From an uncultured Pelagibacteraceae bacterium (lineage in GTDB: Bacteria; Pseudomonadota; Alphaproteobacteria; Pelagibacterales; Pelagibacteraceae): 52,802 nt of DNA. The translations under genes and the position numbers were made by a program. The stretch spans positions 1 to 52,802 of the forward strand of contig CACGJX010000001.1 in the NCBI GenBank assembly GCA_902573465.1, given 5' to 3'. Position 1 is the stretch's first letter, and each line of letters begins with the position of its first letter. The notes under the pieces were generated by a model. The model had not been told where the DNA came from, made no database searches, and saw only the letters and a program-made list of their open reading frames with translations. Below are positions 9,268-19,464 of this stretch, piece by piece.

Positions 9268-10925
9268 TAAATCTTCACTAAGTTAATATTAGCAAAAGGT
9301 TTTTTTCCAGTTTTTTCTTTTGTAAATTTACGACAAGCAATTTTTAGTGCATCTATTAAATTGTGCTCTTGCTGTTTGTTACCAAGTTTAAATGTTCTTG
9401 ATGTTTTTTCAATTTCATCTTCTAGTCCGTATAAAAACTCCTCTTTCTCATAAACAGGCAATCCCCTGAAAGTGATTATGGGACTATTGTGGATATTTCC
9501 CTTTGGAGTAATTAAAATTGTTATTTCTAAATATCCATTACTACTCAAATTTCTCCTGTCTTTTATTGACTGAGAATCTTCTTCAACACTAACATTTCCA
9601 TCTAAATATAATCTACCACTCGGTGCTTTATCATAAACTTCTGGTTTATCTCCAGGTGATAATTTTACAATATCTCCATTTTCAACTTGAACAGGATGAG
9701 GAACCTGCATTTCTTTTGCAAAATTGATATGTTCTATCATATGTCTGTGCTCTCCATGAACTGGAATAACACATTGTGGTTTAACCCATTGATACATATC
9801 TTTAAGATCTTCTCGATTTGGATGGCCTGATACATGAATAAATTCAGTTTCTTCAGAGATCACCTCGATACCATCTTTCACTAATTGATTATGGAGCTTA
9901 TAAAGTTTTTTTTCATTACCTGGAATAATTTTTGATGAAAAAATAACAGCGTCATCTTTTTCAATAAATACATCTGGATGAATATAATTTGCTATTCGCA
10001 TCATTGCTCCCATTGGTTCACCTTGACTACCTGTGCATAAATAGAGAATTTTCTCTCTAGAGAAATTTTTTGCATCCCTAGGATCAATAGGTTCAATTGT
10101 ATTTTTTAAATATCCACATTGTCTTGCAGCCTTATAAATTCTATGCATTGATCTTCCTACTAAAGATATCTGTCTCCCAGATTTTTCAGCACAGTAAAAA
10201 GCTGTTTCCATTCTTGCAACATTTGACGCAAAAGAAGTAATGATGACTCTTTTTTTTAATCGGTTAACTATATTTAACAAATTTTTTCTTACATCTAGCT
10301 CTGATCCTGATCTTCCAGCACTAAAAACATTTGTTGAGTCACAAATCATTGCTAAGACACCTTCATCACCTATCTCTTTTAATCTTTTAGAATTAATTTC
10401 ATCTCCAATTAATGGATTTGGATCAACTTTCCAGTCTCCAGTATGTAGAATTACGCCTGCTGGAGTTTTAATTCTCAAACCATTTGGCTCTAGTATTGAA
10501 TGTGTTAAAGTGATGTATTCAATCTCAAACTTTTCTAATGAAATATTTCCATTTAATTCAACAATTTGTAGATCTTTAGTAATATCAATATGTTTTTCTT
10601 TAAATTTTTCCTTTATCAAAACAGCTGTGAACGGTGTTGCGTATATCTTGCATTGTAGTTTTGGCCATAAATGAGCAATTGCTCCAATGTGATCTTCATG
10701 GGCATGGGTAAGAACTATACCTAATAAATTATCCTTCTTTTCAACAATAAATCCTGGATCTGGATAAATTAAATCTATTCCAGGAAGAGTATCATCTGCA
10801 AAAGTAACACCAATATCAACCATAATCCATTTGTGGTCACCTGGTAAACCATAACCAAACAGATTCATGTTCATCCCAATTTCACCAGATCCACCTAGTG
10901 GACAAAATAATAATTCTTCTTTCAT
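9267..10925 (-). CDS. rnj: Ribonuclease J
   Basis: A 552-residue metallo-beta-lactamase/beta-CASP nuclease. Motifs seen are LTHAHEDHIGA (zinc ligands H74, H76, D78, H79), HTGDWKVDPNP, the beta-CASP segment ASNVARMETAF, LCTGSQGEPMGAM, and the C-terminal SGHPNREDLK and VIPVHGEHRHM. RNase J has 5'-exonuclease and endonuclease activity and has an RNA-processing and decay role, often with RNase E, in alphaproteobacteria. It overlaps coaX by 4 nt and touches DUF1467 by 1 nt. The position between coaX and proS is the conserved alphaproteobacterial location. Confidence 0.95.
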   Translation of the reverse strand: MKEELLFCPLGGSGEIGMNMNLFGYGLPGDHKWIMVDIGVTFADDTLPGIDLIYPDPGFIVEKKDNLLGIVLTHAHEDHIGAIAHLWPKLQCKIYATPFTAVLIKEKFKEKHIDITKDLQIVELNGNISLEKFEIEYITLTHSILEPNGLRIKTPAGVILHTGDWKVDPNPLIGDEINSKRLKEIGDEGVLAMICDSTNVFSAGRSGSELDVRKNLLNIVNRLKKRVIITSFASNVARMETAFYCAEKSGRQISLVGRSMHRIYKAARQCGYLKNTIEPIDPRDAKNFSREKILYLCTGSQGEPMGAMMRIANYIHPDVFIEKDDAVIFSSKIIPGNEKKLYKLHNQLVKDGIEVISEETEFIHVSGHPNREDLKDMYQWVKPQCVIPVHGEHRHMIEHINFAKEMQVPHPVQVENGDIVKLSPGDKPEVYDKAPSGRLYLDGNVSVEEDSQSIKDRRNLSSNGYLEITILITPKGNIHNSPIITFRGLPVYEKEEFLYGLEDEIEKTSRTFKLGNKQQEHNLIDALKIACRKFTKEKTGKKPFANINLVKI

Positions 10926-11671
10926 CTATTTAATAATTTAGAAATTTTTATAAGACCCTTAACAGTGATATCTTTGTTTTCAATAACTTTTGTTTTAATT
11001 GAATTTTTAAATAAATCAGAAAAGCCACCTGTAATAACAACTTTATAAGATTTCCCAGTTTCTTTCTTAATCAAATTAATAATATTGTCAATTAAGCCTG
11101 CATAGCCCCAAAAAAAACCTGATCTAACAGCTGAATTTGTATCAATTCCAATTACTTTTTTTATTTTTTTAAGATTAATTTTTGGTATCAGAGAAGCTTT
11201 ATCAATTAAAGTATTTAATGAAATACTTATACCAGGAGCAATAACACCTCCTCGGTAAGTATTATTTGCTAATACATCGAACGTTGTAGCTGTGCCAAAA
11301 TCTAAAATAATAAAATTTTTCTTAGGGCTCATTAAACTTATTGCATTTGCAAGTCTATCAGAGCCAACTTGTTTAAAGTTTGCTTTTATATTTAAAATAG
11401 ATCTTAAATTGAGATCTTTTATTTCATAACACTTAACTTTAGTTTTTTTTGATATAAATCTTTTAATAGAATTAAAAGTTTTTGGGACAACGCTACAAAA
11501 TAATATCTTTTCAATATTCTTAAAATCTTTTGTTAAAATTTTAAATTTTCTATTTAAAATTGAGTTTGTAATTGATTTTGAGGGTAAACTTATTTTTTTT
11601 AAGATCTTATCTTTCGAATTTACTAAAAATAATTTAGTTACTGAATTTCCAATATCTCCTAAAATTAGCAT
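10922..11671 (-). CDS. coaX: Type III pantothenate kinase
   Basis: A 249-residue acetate and sugar kinase-fold enzyme performing the first step of coenzyme A synthesis. Visible motifs are the phosphate-binding DIGNSVTKLF (D6 region), GSDRLANAISL (pantothenate site) and LDFGTATTFDVL, followed by GGVIAPGISISLNTL and a C-terminal VVITGGFSDLF. Length is typical of CoaX (about 250). It follows birA by an 8-nt gap and overlaps rnj by 4 nt. The birA-coaX-rnj order after nuoN is conserved in alphaproteobacteria. Confidence 0.93.
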   Translation of the reverse strand: MLILGDIGNSVTKLFLVNSKDKILKKISLPSKSITNSILNRKFKILTKDFKNIEKILFCSVVPKTFNSIKRFISKKTKVKCYEIKDLNLRSILNIKANFKQVGSDRLANAISLMSPKKNFIILDFGTATTFDVLANNTYRGGVIAPGISISLNTLIDKASLIPKINLKKIKKVIGIDTNSAVRSGFFWGYAGLIDNIINLIKKETGKSYKVVITGGFSDLFKNSIKTKVIENKDITVKGLIKISKLLNR

Positions 11672-11679
11672 ATCTATAT

Positions 11680-12219
11680 TTATACTCTTTTTTTAATGAA
11701 TCTCTTTAAATTGTTTTCAAAAATCTTCTTTAGTTTTAATTCAAATTTTTTTTTTGATATATCTTTGTTTAAAAGCTCTCTTAGATGAGTGGTTGGATAA
11801 TTCCTTATAAAGGGACTTTTTATTAAATTTACACCAATACCAACAATTAAATAAGTATGATTAAATTTATTTACTTTTTCTTGTAAAATCCCACTTATCT
11901 TTTTTTTTTGGATTAAAAGATCATTAGGTTTTTTGAAATAAATCTTTTTTTTATAATATTCTGAAATACATTTTTTAACTATTAAACAATTAATTTTAGT
12001 TAATTTGTTTAAAGATATCTTAAAGTTTTTCAAATTATAAAAAAAACTAACGAATAAATTTCCTTTGTAGGAAACCCATTTTTTTCCATATTGTCCTCTA
12101 CCATTGGTTTGCAAATCAGATGAGATCATACCAAAATCATAATTATGATTTTTGATTATTCTTATGGCAGTGTTATTGGTACTTTTTACTTTATTAAATC
12201 TAAATATTTTAAACTTCAT
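11680..12219 (-). CDS. birA: Biotin--[acetyl-CoA carboxylase] ligase, short form
   Basis: A 179-residue BPL/LplA-fold protein. Visible motifs are STNNTAIR near the N-terminus, the biotin/ATP-binding GRGQYGKKWVSYKGNLFVSF (about 41-60), KKPNDLLIQKKKISGILQE (catalytic lysine region) and LIVGIGVNL. There is no N-terminal helix-turn-helix, so it is a non-regulatory group I ligase, and the small C-terminal SH3-like domain is minimal or missing. It biotinylates the AccB carrier. The start overlaps nuoN by one base. The short length is consistent with a streamlined genome; no frameshift is seen. Confidence 0.88.
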   Translation of the reverse strand: MKFKIFRFNKVKSTNNTAIRIIKNHNYDFGMISSDLQTNGRGQYGKKWVSYKGNLFVSFFYNLKNFKISLNKLTKINCLIVKKCISEYYKKKIYFKKPNDLLIQKKKISGILQEKVNKFNHTYLIVGIGVNLIKSPFIRNYPTTHLRELLNKDISKKKFELKLKKIFENNLKRFIKKRV

Positions 12220-13640
12220 TAAATTATATTGATTTTTGAGACTGCATCAATCAATTCACTTGGGAAAACAAAATACATCAAAATCAGCACTGTAGAAACT
12301 GTTAAGGATAACTTCAACCAAAGGCTATGATCTTTATCATAACTATCTTTCTCTTCATCGAAATACATTATCTTGATAATTCTTAAATAGTAAAACGCTG
12401 CAACCACTGTTGATAATAGTCCAACAATGGCTAAAAAATACATTGACTGTTCAATAACAGATTTAAAGATATAAAATTTTGCAAAGAAGCCAGCAAGTGG
12501 TGGAATTCCAGCTAAAGAAAATAAAATTATTAATAATGAAATTGAAAGTAGTGGATGATTTTTTGATAATCCTGATAAATCATCTATTTGCTCATAATAT
12601 ACATTATTTCTCTTCATCATTAACAGGCATGAAAAAAAGCCTAAGTTCATAATAATATAAATTGTCATATAAATTACCGAACTTTGTATCCCATCATTTG
12701 AGCCTGTTGCCAAACCAGCTAAAGCGTATCCAATATGACTTATCGAGCTATAAGCTATTAGACGCTTAAGATTTTTTTGACCGATCGCCGCTATCGCACC
12801 AAAAAGCATAGATGCGATTGATAAAAAAACTAAAATCATTTGCCACTGATCAATAAGATTTAAGAAAGGAACATACAAAAATCTTATAAACACAGTTAAT
12901 GCTGCAATTTTAGGAACCATTGTAAAAAATAATGTTACAGATGTTGGTGAACCTTCATATACATCTGGAGCCCACATATGAAAAGGCACAGCTGAAATTT
13001 TGAACGCTAAACCCACTAAAACAAAAACTATTCCAAAAGTAAGGGCATATTCATTCGTGTTGAATTGAGTAGCAATAACATTAAAGTTTGTCGAACCTGT
13101 AAAACCATAAATTAAAGAACAACCGTACAATAACAAACCTGAAGATAGTGCACTTAAGACAAAATATTTTAGTCCTGCCTCAGATGATTTTAATTGATCT
13201 CGATTGAATGTTGCCAAAACGTATAAAGCTAATGACTGTAGCTCTAAACCCATGTAGAAAACAATTAAATCATTAGAACTGATCATAATCATCATTCCCA
13301 ATACAGAACTTAAGATTAAAATTGGATATTCAATTTTAAAAATTTTAAAAGTTTTTAAATAATTTGATGAAATTAACAAAACTACAAATGCAGATATTAA
13401 TGTAATAATTTTCATAAATGATGACAAATAATCCACAACAATACTTTCATTGAAAAGAATTGTTCTGCTTATACCAATTGTTTCATTAAACGTAATTACC
13501 GCAGCAATAAGTAAAACTAACAATGAAATATTATGAATTATTTTTGAACTATTTTTTTTGAAAACTCCTAAAATTAATAAAAACATTATTGATAATGAAA
13601 TAAAAATTTCTGGAAATATTAATTCAATATTATTCATCAT
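12219..13640 (-). CDS. nuoN: NADH-quinone oxidoreductase subunit N
   Basis: A 473-residue antiporter-like membrane subunit of complex I with about 14 hydrophobic helices. The proton-antiporter domain is seen in LVFYMGLELQSLALYVLATF (conserved Glu), GLAFKISAVPFHMWAPDVYEG (conserved Lys), and ACSSISHIGY-like sequence IAYSSISHIGYALAGL. It helps pump protons in the membrane arm. It overlaps nuoM by 4 nt and birA by 1 nt, and closes the nuoA-N series. Confidence 0.96.
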   Translation of the reverse strand: MMNNIELIFPEIFISLSIMFLLILGVFKKNSSKIIHNISLLVLLIAAVITFNETIGISRTILFNESIVVDYLSSFMKIITLISAFVVLLISSNYLKTFKIFKIEYPILILSSVLGMMIMISSNDLIVFYMGLELQSLALYVLATFNRDQLKSSEAGLKYFVLSALSSGLLLYGCSLIYGFTGSTNFNVIATQFNTNEYALTFGIVFVLVGLAFKISAVPFHMWAPDVYEGSPTSVTLFFTMVPKIAALTVFIRFLYVPFLNLIDQWQMILVFLSIASMLFGAIAAIGQKNLKRLIAYSSISHIGYALAGLATGSNDGIQSSVIYMTIYIIMNLGFFSCLLMMKRNNVYYEQIDDLSGLSKNHPLLSISLLIILFSLAGIPPLAGFFAKFYIFKSVIEQSMYFLAIVGLLSTVVAAFYYLRIIKIMYFDEEKDSYDKDHSLWLKLSLTVSTVLILMYFVFPSELIDAVSKINII

Positions 13641-15118
13641 TTCCTTGCTACACTATAGTTATATGTATTGATTAAATCACTTATTGAAACTTCAATAGTG
13701 TTTATTAATGGCTCTGGATAAAAACCAAAGTATAAAGTTGGAATAGCTAAACAAGTAAGAGTGAATGCCTCAGATTTATTTAAATCAATCATCTTTTTTA
13801 ATTCAGAGTTTATTAACTTTCCAAAAATAACTCTTTTATATAACCAAAGCATGTATGCTGCTCCGATAATAACTCCTAAACTAGCTAATACTGCTACTAA
13901 AAAATTATCTTTGAATGCAGCCATAAGAATTAAAAACTCGCCAACAAAACCACTTGTACCAGGTAATCCTAATGCAGCTAAAGTAAATACCATAAACAAA
14001 ACTGCATATTTAGGTATGATAGTTACAATGCCTCCATAAGTATTGATTAATCTTGAATGCATTCGATCATAAACAACACCAACACATAAAAATAATGCAG
14101 CAGATACTAGACCATGGCTAATCATTTGAATAATACTTCCTTCAATTCCCTGTTGTTGAATTGTAAAAATTCCTAAAGTAACAAATCCCATATGAGCTAC
14201 TGAGGAATATGCAATTAATTTTTTCATATCCTCTTGCATTAAAGCAATTAATGAAGTGAAAATAATTGCTATAACACTTAACGCATAAATTAAAGGAGTA
14301 AACACCTCTGAGGCAGATGGGAAAAGTCCTAAAGAAAATCTTATAAATCCATATCCTGCCATTTTAAGTAGAATTGCTGCCAGTAAAACTGATCCTGCCG
14401 TTGGGGCTTCAACGTGTGCATCTGGAAGCCAGGTATGAACTGGCCACATCGGAGTTTTTACAGCAAATGAGCTAAAAAAAGCTAGCCACAATAAATTTTG
14501 ATATTTTGTGTCTATACCTAGTTCATAAAGCTGAACAACATCTGTAGTGCCAGTGATCCAGTAAATTGAAATTATCGCCACTAACATTAGAACTGAACCT
14601 AAAAGAGTGAATAAAAAAAACTTAAAAGCAGAATAAACTCTTCTAGCCCCACCCCATATTCCAATAATTAAAAACATTGGAATTAATCCAGCCTCAAAAA
14701 ATAAGTAAAAAACTACAAGATCTAGAGAACAAAAAACTCCTATCATGAAAGTTTCCATGACAAGAATAGCTATTAAAAATTCATTTAATCTTTTTGTAAC
14801 AGAGTTATTAACTGAAATTATACATAGAGGTGTAATAAATGTTGTAAGGATTATAAAAAGTATTGATATTCCATCAACTCCTACTTTATAATTAATTGTA
14901 CCTTCAATCCAAACTCTATCTTCAACAAATTGAAATGCCGATGTTGTTTGATCAAATAAAAACCACAAATAAATAGATAAAAAAAAGTTAACTAGAGATG
15001 TAAATAATGCAACATATTTTACAGTAATTTTATTTTCATTTTTACTTCTTGTGAAAAATAAAAAGAGTGCTCCAATTAAGGGTAAAAGTATTAATGAAGA
15101 AAGAATAGGAAAGTTCAT
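13637..15118 (-). CDS. nuoM: NADH-quinone oxidoreductase subunit M
   Basis: A 493-residue antiporter-like subunit with about 14 transmembrane helices. Family marks are FYLFFEAGLIPMFLIIGIWG (conserved Glu of helix 5), FFSSFAVKTPMWPVHTWLPD (Lys of the channel), HVEAPTAGSVLLAAILLKMAG and IAYSSVAHMGFVTLG. Member of the membrane arm of complex I. It abuts nuoL, sharing base 15118, and overlaps nuoN by 4 nt, so coupled translation is likely. Confidence 0.97.
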   Translation of the reverse strand: MNFPILSSLILLPLIGALFLFFTRSKNENKITVKYVALFTSLVNFFLSIYLWFLFDQTTSAFQFVEDRVWIEGTINYKVGVDGISILFIILTTFITPLCIISVNNSVTKRLNEFLIAILVMETFMIGVFCSLDLVVFYLFFEAGLIPMFLIIGIWGGARRVYSAFKFFLFTLLGSVLMLVAIISIYWITGTTDVVQLYELGIDTKYQNLLWLAFFSSFAVKTPMWPVHTWLPDAHVEAPTAGSVLLAAILLKMAGYGFIRFSLGLFPSASEVFTPLIYALSVIAIIFTSLIALMQEDMKKLIAYSSVAHMGFVTLGIFTIQQQGIEGSIIQMISHGLVSAALFLCVGVVYDRMHSRLINTYGGIVTIIPKYAVLFMVFTLAALGLPGTSGFVGEFLILMAAFKDNFLVAVLASLGVIIGAAYMLWLYKRVIFGKLINSELKKMIDLNKSEAFTLTCLAIPTLYFGFYPEPLINTIEVSISDLINTYNYSVARK

Positions 15119-17031
15119 TATTTAACAATTAAAAAGGTTAAAAAAGCGGAAAAACCAAGAAGCATTACAAATGCATATTGATAAATATAACCACTTTGAA
15201 ATTTATTGGCTTTGATAGAAAATTTTTTAATTAACCCTGAGATTCCATCAGGTCCAAAGCCATCGATAACTTTAATATCAAAAAATTTCCACAGAAATAA
15301 CCCAAATCTTTTCGAAGATTTAACAAACAAAATGTCGTAAATTTCATCGAAATACCATTTATTAAACAAAAATTCATATAATGGTTTATTTATATTTACT
15401 AGTTGAGTTGGAAAATTTTTATTTTTTACAAATAAATAATAAGTGAATGGTATTGATAAAGTTACAAGCGTTGGAGTTAAAATTAAAAACCATAATGGTG
15501 GATGATCAGTGCTTAAAGGTTCTAAGAAGAAAATTGACTCATTCCAAAAATTATTAATTCCTTCATAACCTACAAATAAATCTTTAAAAATAAATCCAGC
15601 AAAAATTGCTCCGATAGATAATATTATCAAAGGTATTAACATAATTAGTGGTGACTCATGTGTCTCCTCAATTTTAATTTCCTTGTTGTTATATTGTCCG
15701 TGAAAAGTTTTAAACATCAGTCTCCAAGAATAAATTGAGGTTAAAAAAGCTGTAAATATTCCTATTCCAGCTGCATAGTAGCCAGTAGTTGTGCCACTTA
15801 AGTATGCAAATTCTATGATCGCATCCTTAGAATAAAAACCTGATAACAAAGGAAAGCCTGTTAATGCTAAAGTTCCTATTATCATCAAAGCGTAAGTGTA
15901 AGGCAATTTTCTCCATACTCCTCCCATATTATTTATATTTTGTTCATCTTTAAAAGCATGAATAACAGACCCTGAACCTAAAAATAATAATGCTTTAAAA
16001 AATGCATGAGTGAATAAATGAAACATTGCAACATTATAAGCACCTACTCCAGCTGCAAAAAACATATAACCTAATTGGCTACATGTGGAATAAGCAATGA
16101 TTTTTTTTATATCTGATTGAACTAAAGCTACACTAGCTGCAAAAAAAGCAGTGCTCATACCGATTATGGTAACTATGTTTAAAGCCAACTCTGAATATTC
16201 ATATATAGGAGAACACCTTACGACTAAAAAAACTCCAGCGGTAACCATAGTAGCTGCATGGATCAAAGCTGAAACAGGTGTTGGACCTTCCATTGCATCT
16301 GGTAACCAAGTATGTAAAAAAATTTGAGCCGATTTACCCATAGCGCCAATGAACAATAGTATACAAATTAAATCTATCGCATCAATTTGGATCCCTAAAA
16401 AATTAAGTTTTTCATCTACAACTGTTGGGATTTGATCAAAAACTTCTGTGTAGTTCACTGTACCAAATAAATAAAAAATCAAAAATATACCAAGAGCAAA
16501 ACCAAAATCCCCGACTCTATTTACTACAAACGCCTTAATTGCTGCTGCATTAGCAGTTTCTTTTTTAAACCAAAAACCAATTAAGAAATAAGAACAAAGA
16601 CCTACCCCTTCCCAACCAAAAAATAGTTGAATAAAATTATCAGCCGTTACCAACATTAACATAGCAAATGTAAATAACGATAAGTAAGCCATAAATCTTG
16701 GTTTATGAGGGTCGTGTGACATGTATCCAATTGAATAGATATGTACTAACGCAGAAACAAAAGTTACTACTACTAACATCACTGATGATAAAGCATCAAT
16801 TTTCATTGACCAGTTTACTTCTAATGATCCTGAACTAATCCACGTAGCGATTTTAATATTTTCTTCATATTGATTAAAAATTACCTCGTAAAACACAATC
16901 GCTGAAAGAATAGCTGAAATAGATACTAATAAACTAGTTACTATTTCCGAATTTCTATCGCCTATAAACTTTCCAAAAAATCCAGATATAATTGAAGCAA
17001 TTAATGGTAATGCTATGATTGAAATTTCCAT
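15118..17031 (-). CDS. nuoL: NADH-quinone oxidoreductase subunit L
   Basis: A 637-residue distal antiporter-like subunit. Conserved stretches are FFGWEGVGLCSYFLIGFWF (channel Glu), GAMGKSAQIFLHTWLPDAME (Lys), GPTPVSALIHAATMVTAGVF and IAYSTCSQLGYMFFA. The C-terminal region carries the long lateral helix and an extra membrane segment (about 615-637). Length matches other NuoL proteins. It lies 1 nt after nuoK and shares one base with nuoM. Confidence 0.97.
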   Translation of the reverse strand: MEISIIALPLIASIISGFFGKFIGDRNSEIVTSLLVSISAILSAIVFYEVIFNQYEENIKIATWISSGSLEVNWSMKIDALSSVMLVVVTFVSALVHIYSIGYMSHDPHKPRFMAYLSLFTFAMLMLVTADNFIQLFFGWEGVGLCSYFLIGFWFKKETANAAAIKAFVVNRVGDFGFALGIFLIFYLFGTVNYTEVFDQIPTVVDEKLNFLGIQIDAIDLICILLFIGAMGKSAQIFLHTWLPDAMEGPTPVSALIHAATMVTAGVFLVVRCSPIYEYSELALNIVTIIGMSTAFFAASVALVQSDIKKIIAYSTCSQLGYMFFAAGVGAYNVAMFHLFTHAFFKALLFLGSGSVIHAFKDEQNINNMGGVWRKLPYTYALMIIGTLALTGFPLLSGFYSKDAIIEFAYLSGTTTGYYAAGIGIFTAFLTSIYSWRLMFKTFHGQYNNKEIKIEETHESPLIMLIPLIILSIGAIFAGFIFKDLFVGYEGINNFWNESIFFLEPLSTDHPPLWFLILTPTLVTLSIPFTYYLFVKNKNFPTQLVNINKPLYEFLFNKWYFDEIYDILFVKSSKRFGLFLWKFFDIKVIDGFGPDGISGLIKKFSIKANKFQSGYIYQYAFVMLLGFSAFLTFLIVK

Positions 17032-17032
17032 T

Positions 17033-17344
17033 TTATCCTTTTAATTTATCTATTTCTTCAACCCTTATGGTTCCTGCATTTCGGTAATAAACTACTATTA
17101 TGGCAAGACCAATTGCAGCCTCAGCAGCAGCTACAGTCAAAATAAATAATGTAAAAACTTGACCAGTCAAATCACCTAGATAAATAGAAAAAGATACTAA
17201 ATTTATGTTAACAGCTAATAATATCAGCTCAATACTCATCAAAATCACGATAATATTTTTTCTATTTAAAAAGATACCAATTACACCAATACTGAATATA
17301 ACTGCTCCTAAAGTAAGATAATGTCCTAAACCTATTTCAGTCAT
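17033..17344 (-). CDS. nuoK: NADH-quinone oxidoreductase subunit K
   Basis: A 103-residue subunit with three membrane helices, typical for NuoK. It shows the conserved glutamates inside helices 2 and 3: [20 protein letters not shown] and [20 protein letters not shown]. These lie on the proton path of the membrane arm. Its start overlaps nuoJ by 8 nt, and its stop lies 1 nt from nuoL. Confidence 0.97.
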   Translation of the reverse strand: MTEIGLGHYLTLGAVIFSIGVIGIFLNRKNIIVILMSIELILLAVNINLVSFSIYLGDLTGQVFTLFILTVAAAEAAIGLAIIVVYYRNAGTIRVEEIDKLKG

Positions 17345-17972
17345 CTATCTTAACTCCTTTATTTGATGGAACCTCTAAAACTTCAATACCCTCAGACCTT
17401 TCTCTTGAAATTTGTTTTAAATAACTCTGTGTCTTAACACCGTCTCTTTGTCTAAAAGTAAGAACGATTGCACCTATCATCGCAATTAACAGTATCATTC
17501 CACTAATTTGAAAAATATGAATATAGTCTGTGTACAGAATTTGGCCTAATGAATGTGTATTACTTATTTCGTTAGAAATTTTGGTAGTATTTTGATCAGA
17601 TAATTCAGGTTTATATTTCCAACCACCTACAACAATAATTAATTCAAAAAAAATAATTGTGCTTATAATTAAACCAACTGGAATGTGAGCGGAAGAAGTC
17701 GTCTCGGAATTAAACCATTTATTTTTTTGTTGAGCAACATTTAACATCATTACAACGAATAAGAATAAAACAGCCACTGCACCAACATATACGATTAGCA
17801 TAATCATTCCCAAAAACTCTGCTCCAATCATTATAAAAAGACACGAAATACTTATAAAATCTAATATTAAAAAAAAAACTGAATGTACCGTATTTTTTGA
17901 AACTGTAACCATGATAGCTGAAATGACTGCAATAATTGAAAAAACATAAAAAAATATTGCATGTGCTACCAT
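17337..17972 (-). CDS. nuoJ: NADH-quinone oxidoreductase subunit J
   Basis: A 211-residue subunit with five predicted membrane helices. The conserved helix 3 sequence [20 protein letters not shown] (about 54-73) is the pi-bulge region of NuoJ that shifts during turnover. The C-terminus is a soluble tail (residues about 175-211, rich in charged residues) that ends overlapping nuoK by 8 nt. It follows nuoI by 4 nt. Confidence 0.96.
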   Translation of the reverse strand: MVAHAIFFYVFSIIAVISAIMVTVSKNTVHSVFFLILDFISISCLFIMIGAEFLGMIMLIVYVGAVAVLFLFVVMMLNVAQQKNKWFNSETTSSAHIPVGLIISTIIFFELIIVVGGWKYKPELSDQNTTKISNEISNTHSLGQILYTDYIHIFQISGMILLIAMIGAIVLTFRQRDGVKTQSYLKQISRERSEGIEVLEVPSNKGVKIDD

Positions 17973-17976
17973 AAAT

Positions 17977-18462
17977 CTACCTATAAGGATTGTCTGATTT
18001 TATATTTGCCGCTAAAATATTTTCCCATCTATCACCATTATCTAGTAATTTTTCTTTAGTATAATAAAGTTCTTCTCTTGTCTCTGTTGAAAATTCAAAA
18101 TTTGGACCTTGTACTATTGCATCTACAGGACATGACTCTTCACATAGACCACAATAAATACATTTCATCATATCAATATCGTAACGAGTAGTTTTTCTAC
18201 TTCCATCAGATCTTTCGGCTGACTCAATCGTTATTGCTTGTGCTGGACAAACAGCTTCACATAGTTTACATGCGATACATCGTTCTTCGCCATTAGGATA
18301 TCTTCTAAGTGCATGCTCTCCTCTAAATCTTGGGCTAATTTTTCCTTTCTCAAAAGGATAATTAATTGTTTTCTTTGTTTTAAACATTTCTCTTAAGGCG
18401 ATTAATAACCCAGTTATAAAATCAACCATAAATATTGTTTTAAAAAATCTTGTAATTTTCAT
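17977..18462 (-). CDS. nuoI: NADH-quinone oxidoreductase subunit I
   Basis: A 161-residue 8Fe ferredoxin-type subunit carrying clusters N6a and N6b on the path to quinone. Cysteines are C62, C65, C68, C72 ([12 protein letters not shown]) and C101, C104, C107, C111 ([12 protein letters not shown]), all present. The N-terminal amphipathic/hydrophobic helix (about 8-28) anchors it at the membrane. It abuts nuoH with no gap. Confidence 0.97.
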   Translation of the reverse strand: MKITRFFKTIFMVDFITGLLIALREMFKTKKTINYPFEKGKISPRFRGEHALRRYPNGEERCIACKLCEAVCPAQAITIESAERSDGSRKTTRYDIDMMKCIYCGLCEESCPVDAIVQGPNFEFSTETREELYYTKEKLLDNGDRWENILAANIKSDNPYR

Positions 18463-19461
18463 CTAGATTGTAGGTAAAAGATTAAAATAAAATAAATAAC
18501 TTGCAGTCAAAACAACATAAGTTAGAGACAATGGAAGAAATATTTTCCAACCCAATCTCATTAATTGATCATATCTATATCTTGGCACAACTGCTTTAAC
18601 TAATGCAAATAAAACAAATAAAAGTAATATCTTTAAAATTAACCAAATAGCTCCCGGAATCAAATTAAATGGATATAAATCAATAGGCGAAAGCCATCCT
18701 CCTAAAAATAAAATCGATCCTAAAGCACACATTAATAAAATATTTGCGTACTCGCCTAACCAGAACATTGCATACATCATGCCAGAGTATTCAGTTTGAT
18801 ATCCAGCAACTAATTCTGCTTCGGCTTCAGGTAAATCAAAAGGTGGTCGGTTTGTTTCTGCTAAAGCAGAAATAAAAAATATCACAAACATTGGAAATAA
18901 CGGAATTATGAACCAGATATTTTGCTGAGCTAAAACGATATCACTTAAATTTAATGATCCTACACACAAAAGAACATTAATTATAATTATGCCAATTGAA
19001 ACCTCATATGATACCATTTGTGCAGCAGATCTTATTGAACCTAAAAAAGGATATTTGGAATTGGACGCCCAACCCCCCATGATAATTCCATAAACTCCAA
19101 GTGATGAGACAGCAAAAATATAAAGAATTCCAACATTTATATTTGCTAAAACCTTCTCTTCTCCGAAAGGTATGACTGCCCAAGCTATCAAAGCTAAAGT
19201 CATTGTAATGATAGGCGCTAAAATAAAAATAATTTTGTTAGAACTTGCTGGAATTATGATTTCTTTAAAAATATATTTTAATGCATCAGCCAATGATTGT
19301 AATAAACCAAACGGACCAACAACATTAGGACCCTGTCTTTTTTGAACAAAAGCCCAAACTCTTCTATCTAACCAGACAATCATGGCTACAGAAACTAAAA
19401 CTGGGACGAGAAGAAAGAGGATTTTGTAGATCTCTTCAAAAACTAAATTTATATATTCCAT
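18463..19461 (-). CDS. nuoH: NADH-quinone oxidoreductase subunit H
   Basis: A 332-residue subunit with eight membrane helices forming part of the quinone chamber. Diagnostic stretches are [20 protein letters not shown] (about 33-52), the quinone-loop [19 protein letters not shown] (about 203-221) and a C-terminal [13 protein letters not shown]. It lies 3 nt after nuoG and abuts nuoI. Confidence 0.97.
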   Translation of the reverse strand: MEYINLVFEEIYKILFLLVPVLVSVAMIVWLDRRVWAFVQKRQGPNVVGPFGLLQSLADALKYIFKEIIIPASSNKIIFILAPIITMTLALIAWAVIPFGEEKVLANINVGILYIFAVSSLGVYGIIMGGWASNSKYPFLGSIRSAAQMVSYEVSIGIIIINVLLCVGSLNLSDIVLAQQNIWFIIPLFPMFVIFFISALAETNRPPFDLPEAEAELVAGYQTEYSGMMYAMFWLGEYANILLMCALGSILFLGGWLSPIDLYPFNLIPGAIWLILKILLLFVLFALVKAVVPRYRYDQLMRLGWKIFLPLSLTYVVLTASYLFYFNLLPTI

Positions 19462-19464
19462 AAT

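Noticed and set aside
11680..12219. Possible truncated birA
   Set aside because: The catalytic domain is complete and both ends fit tightly against neighbours; group I biotin ligases are short.
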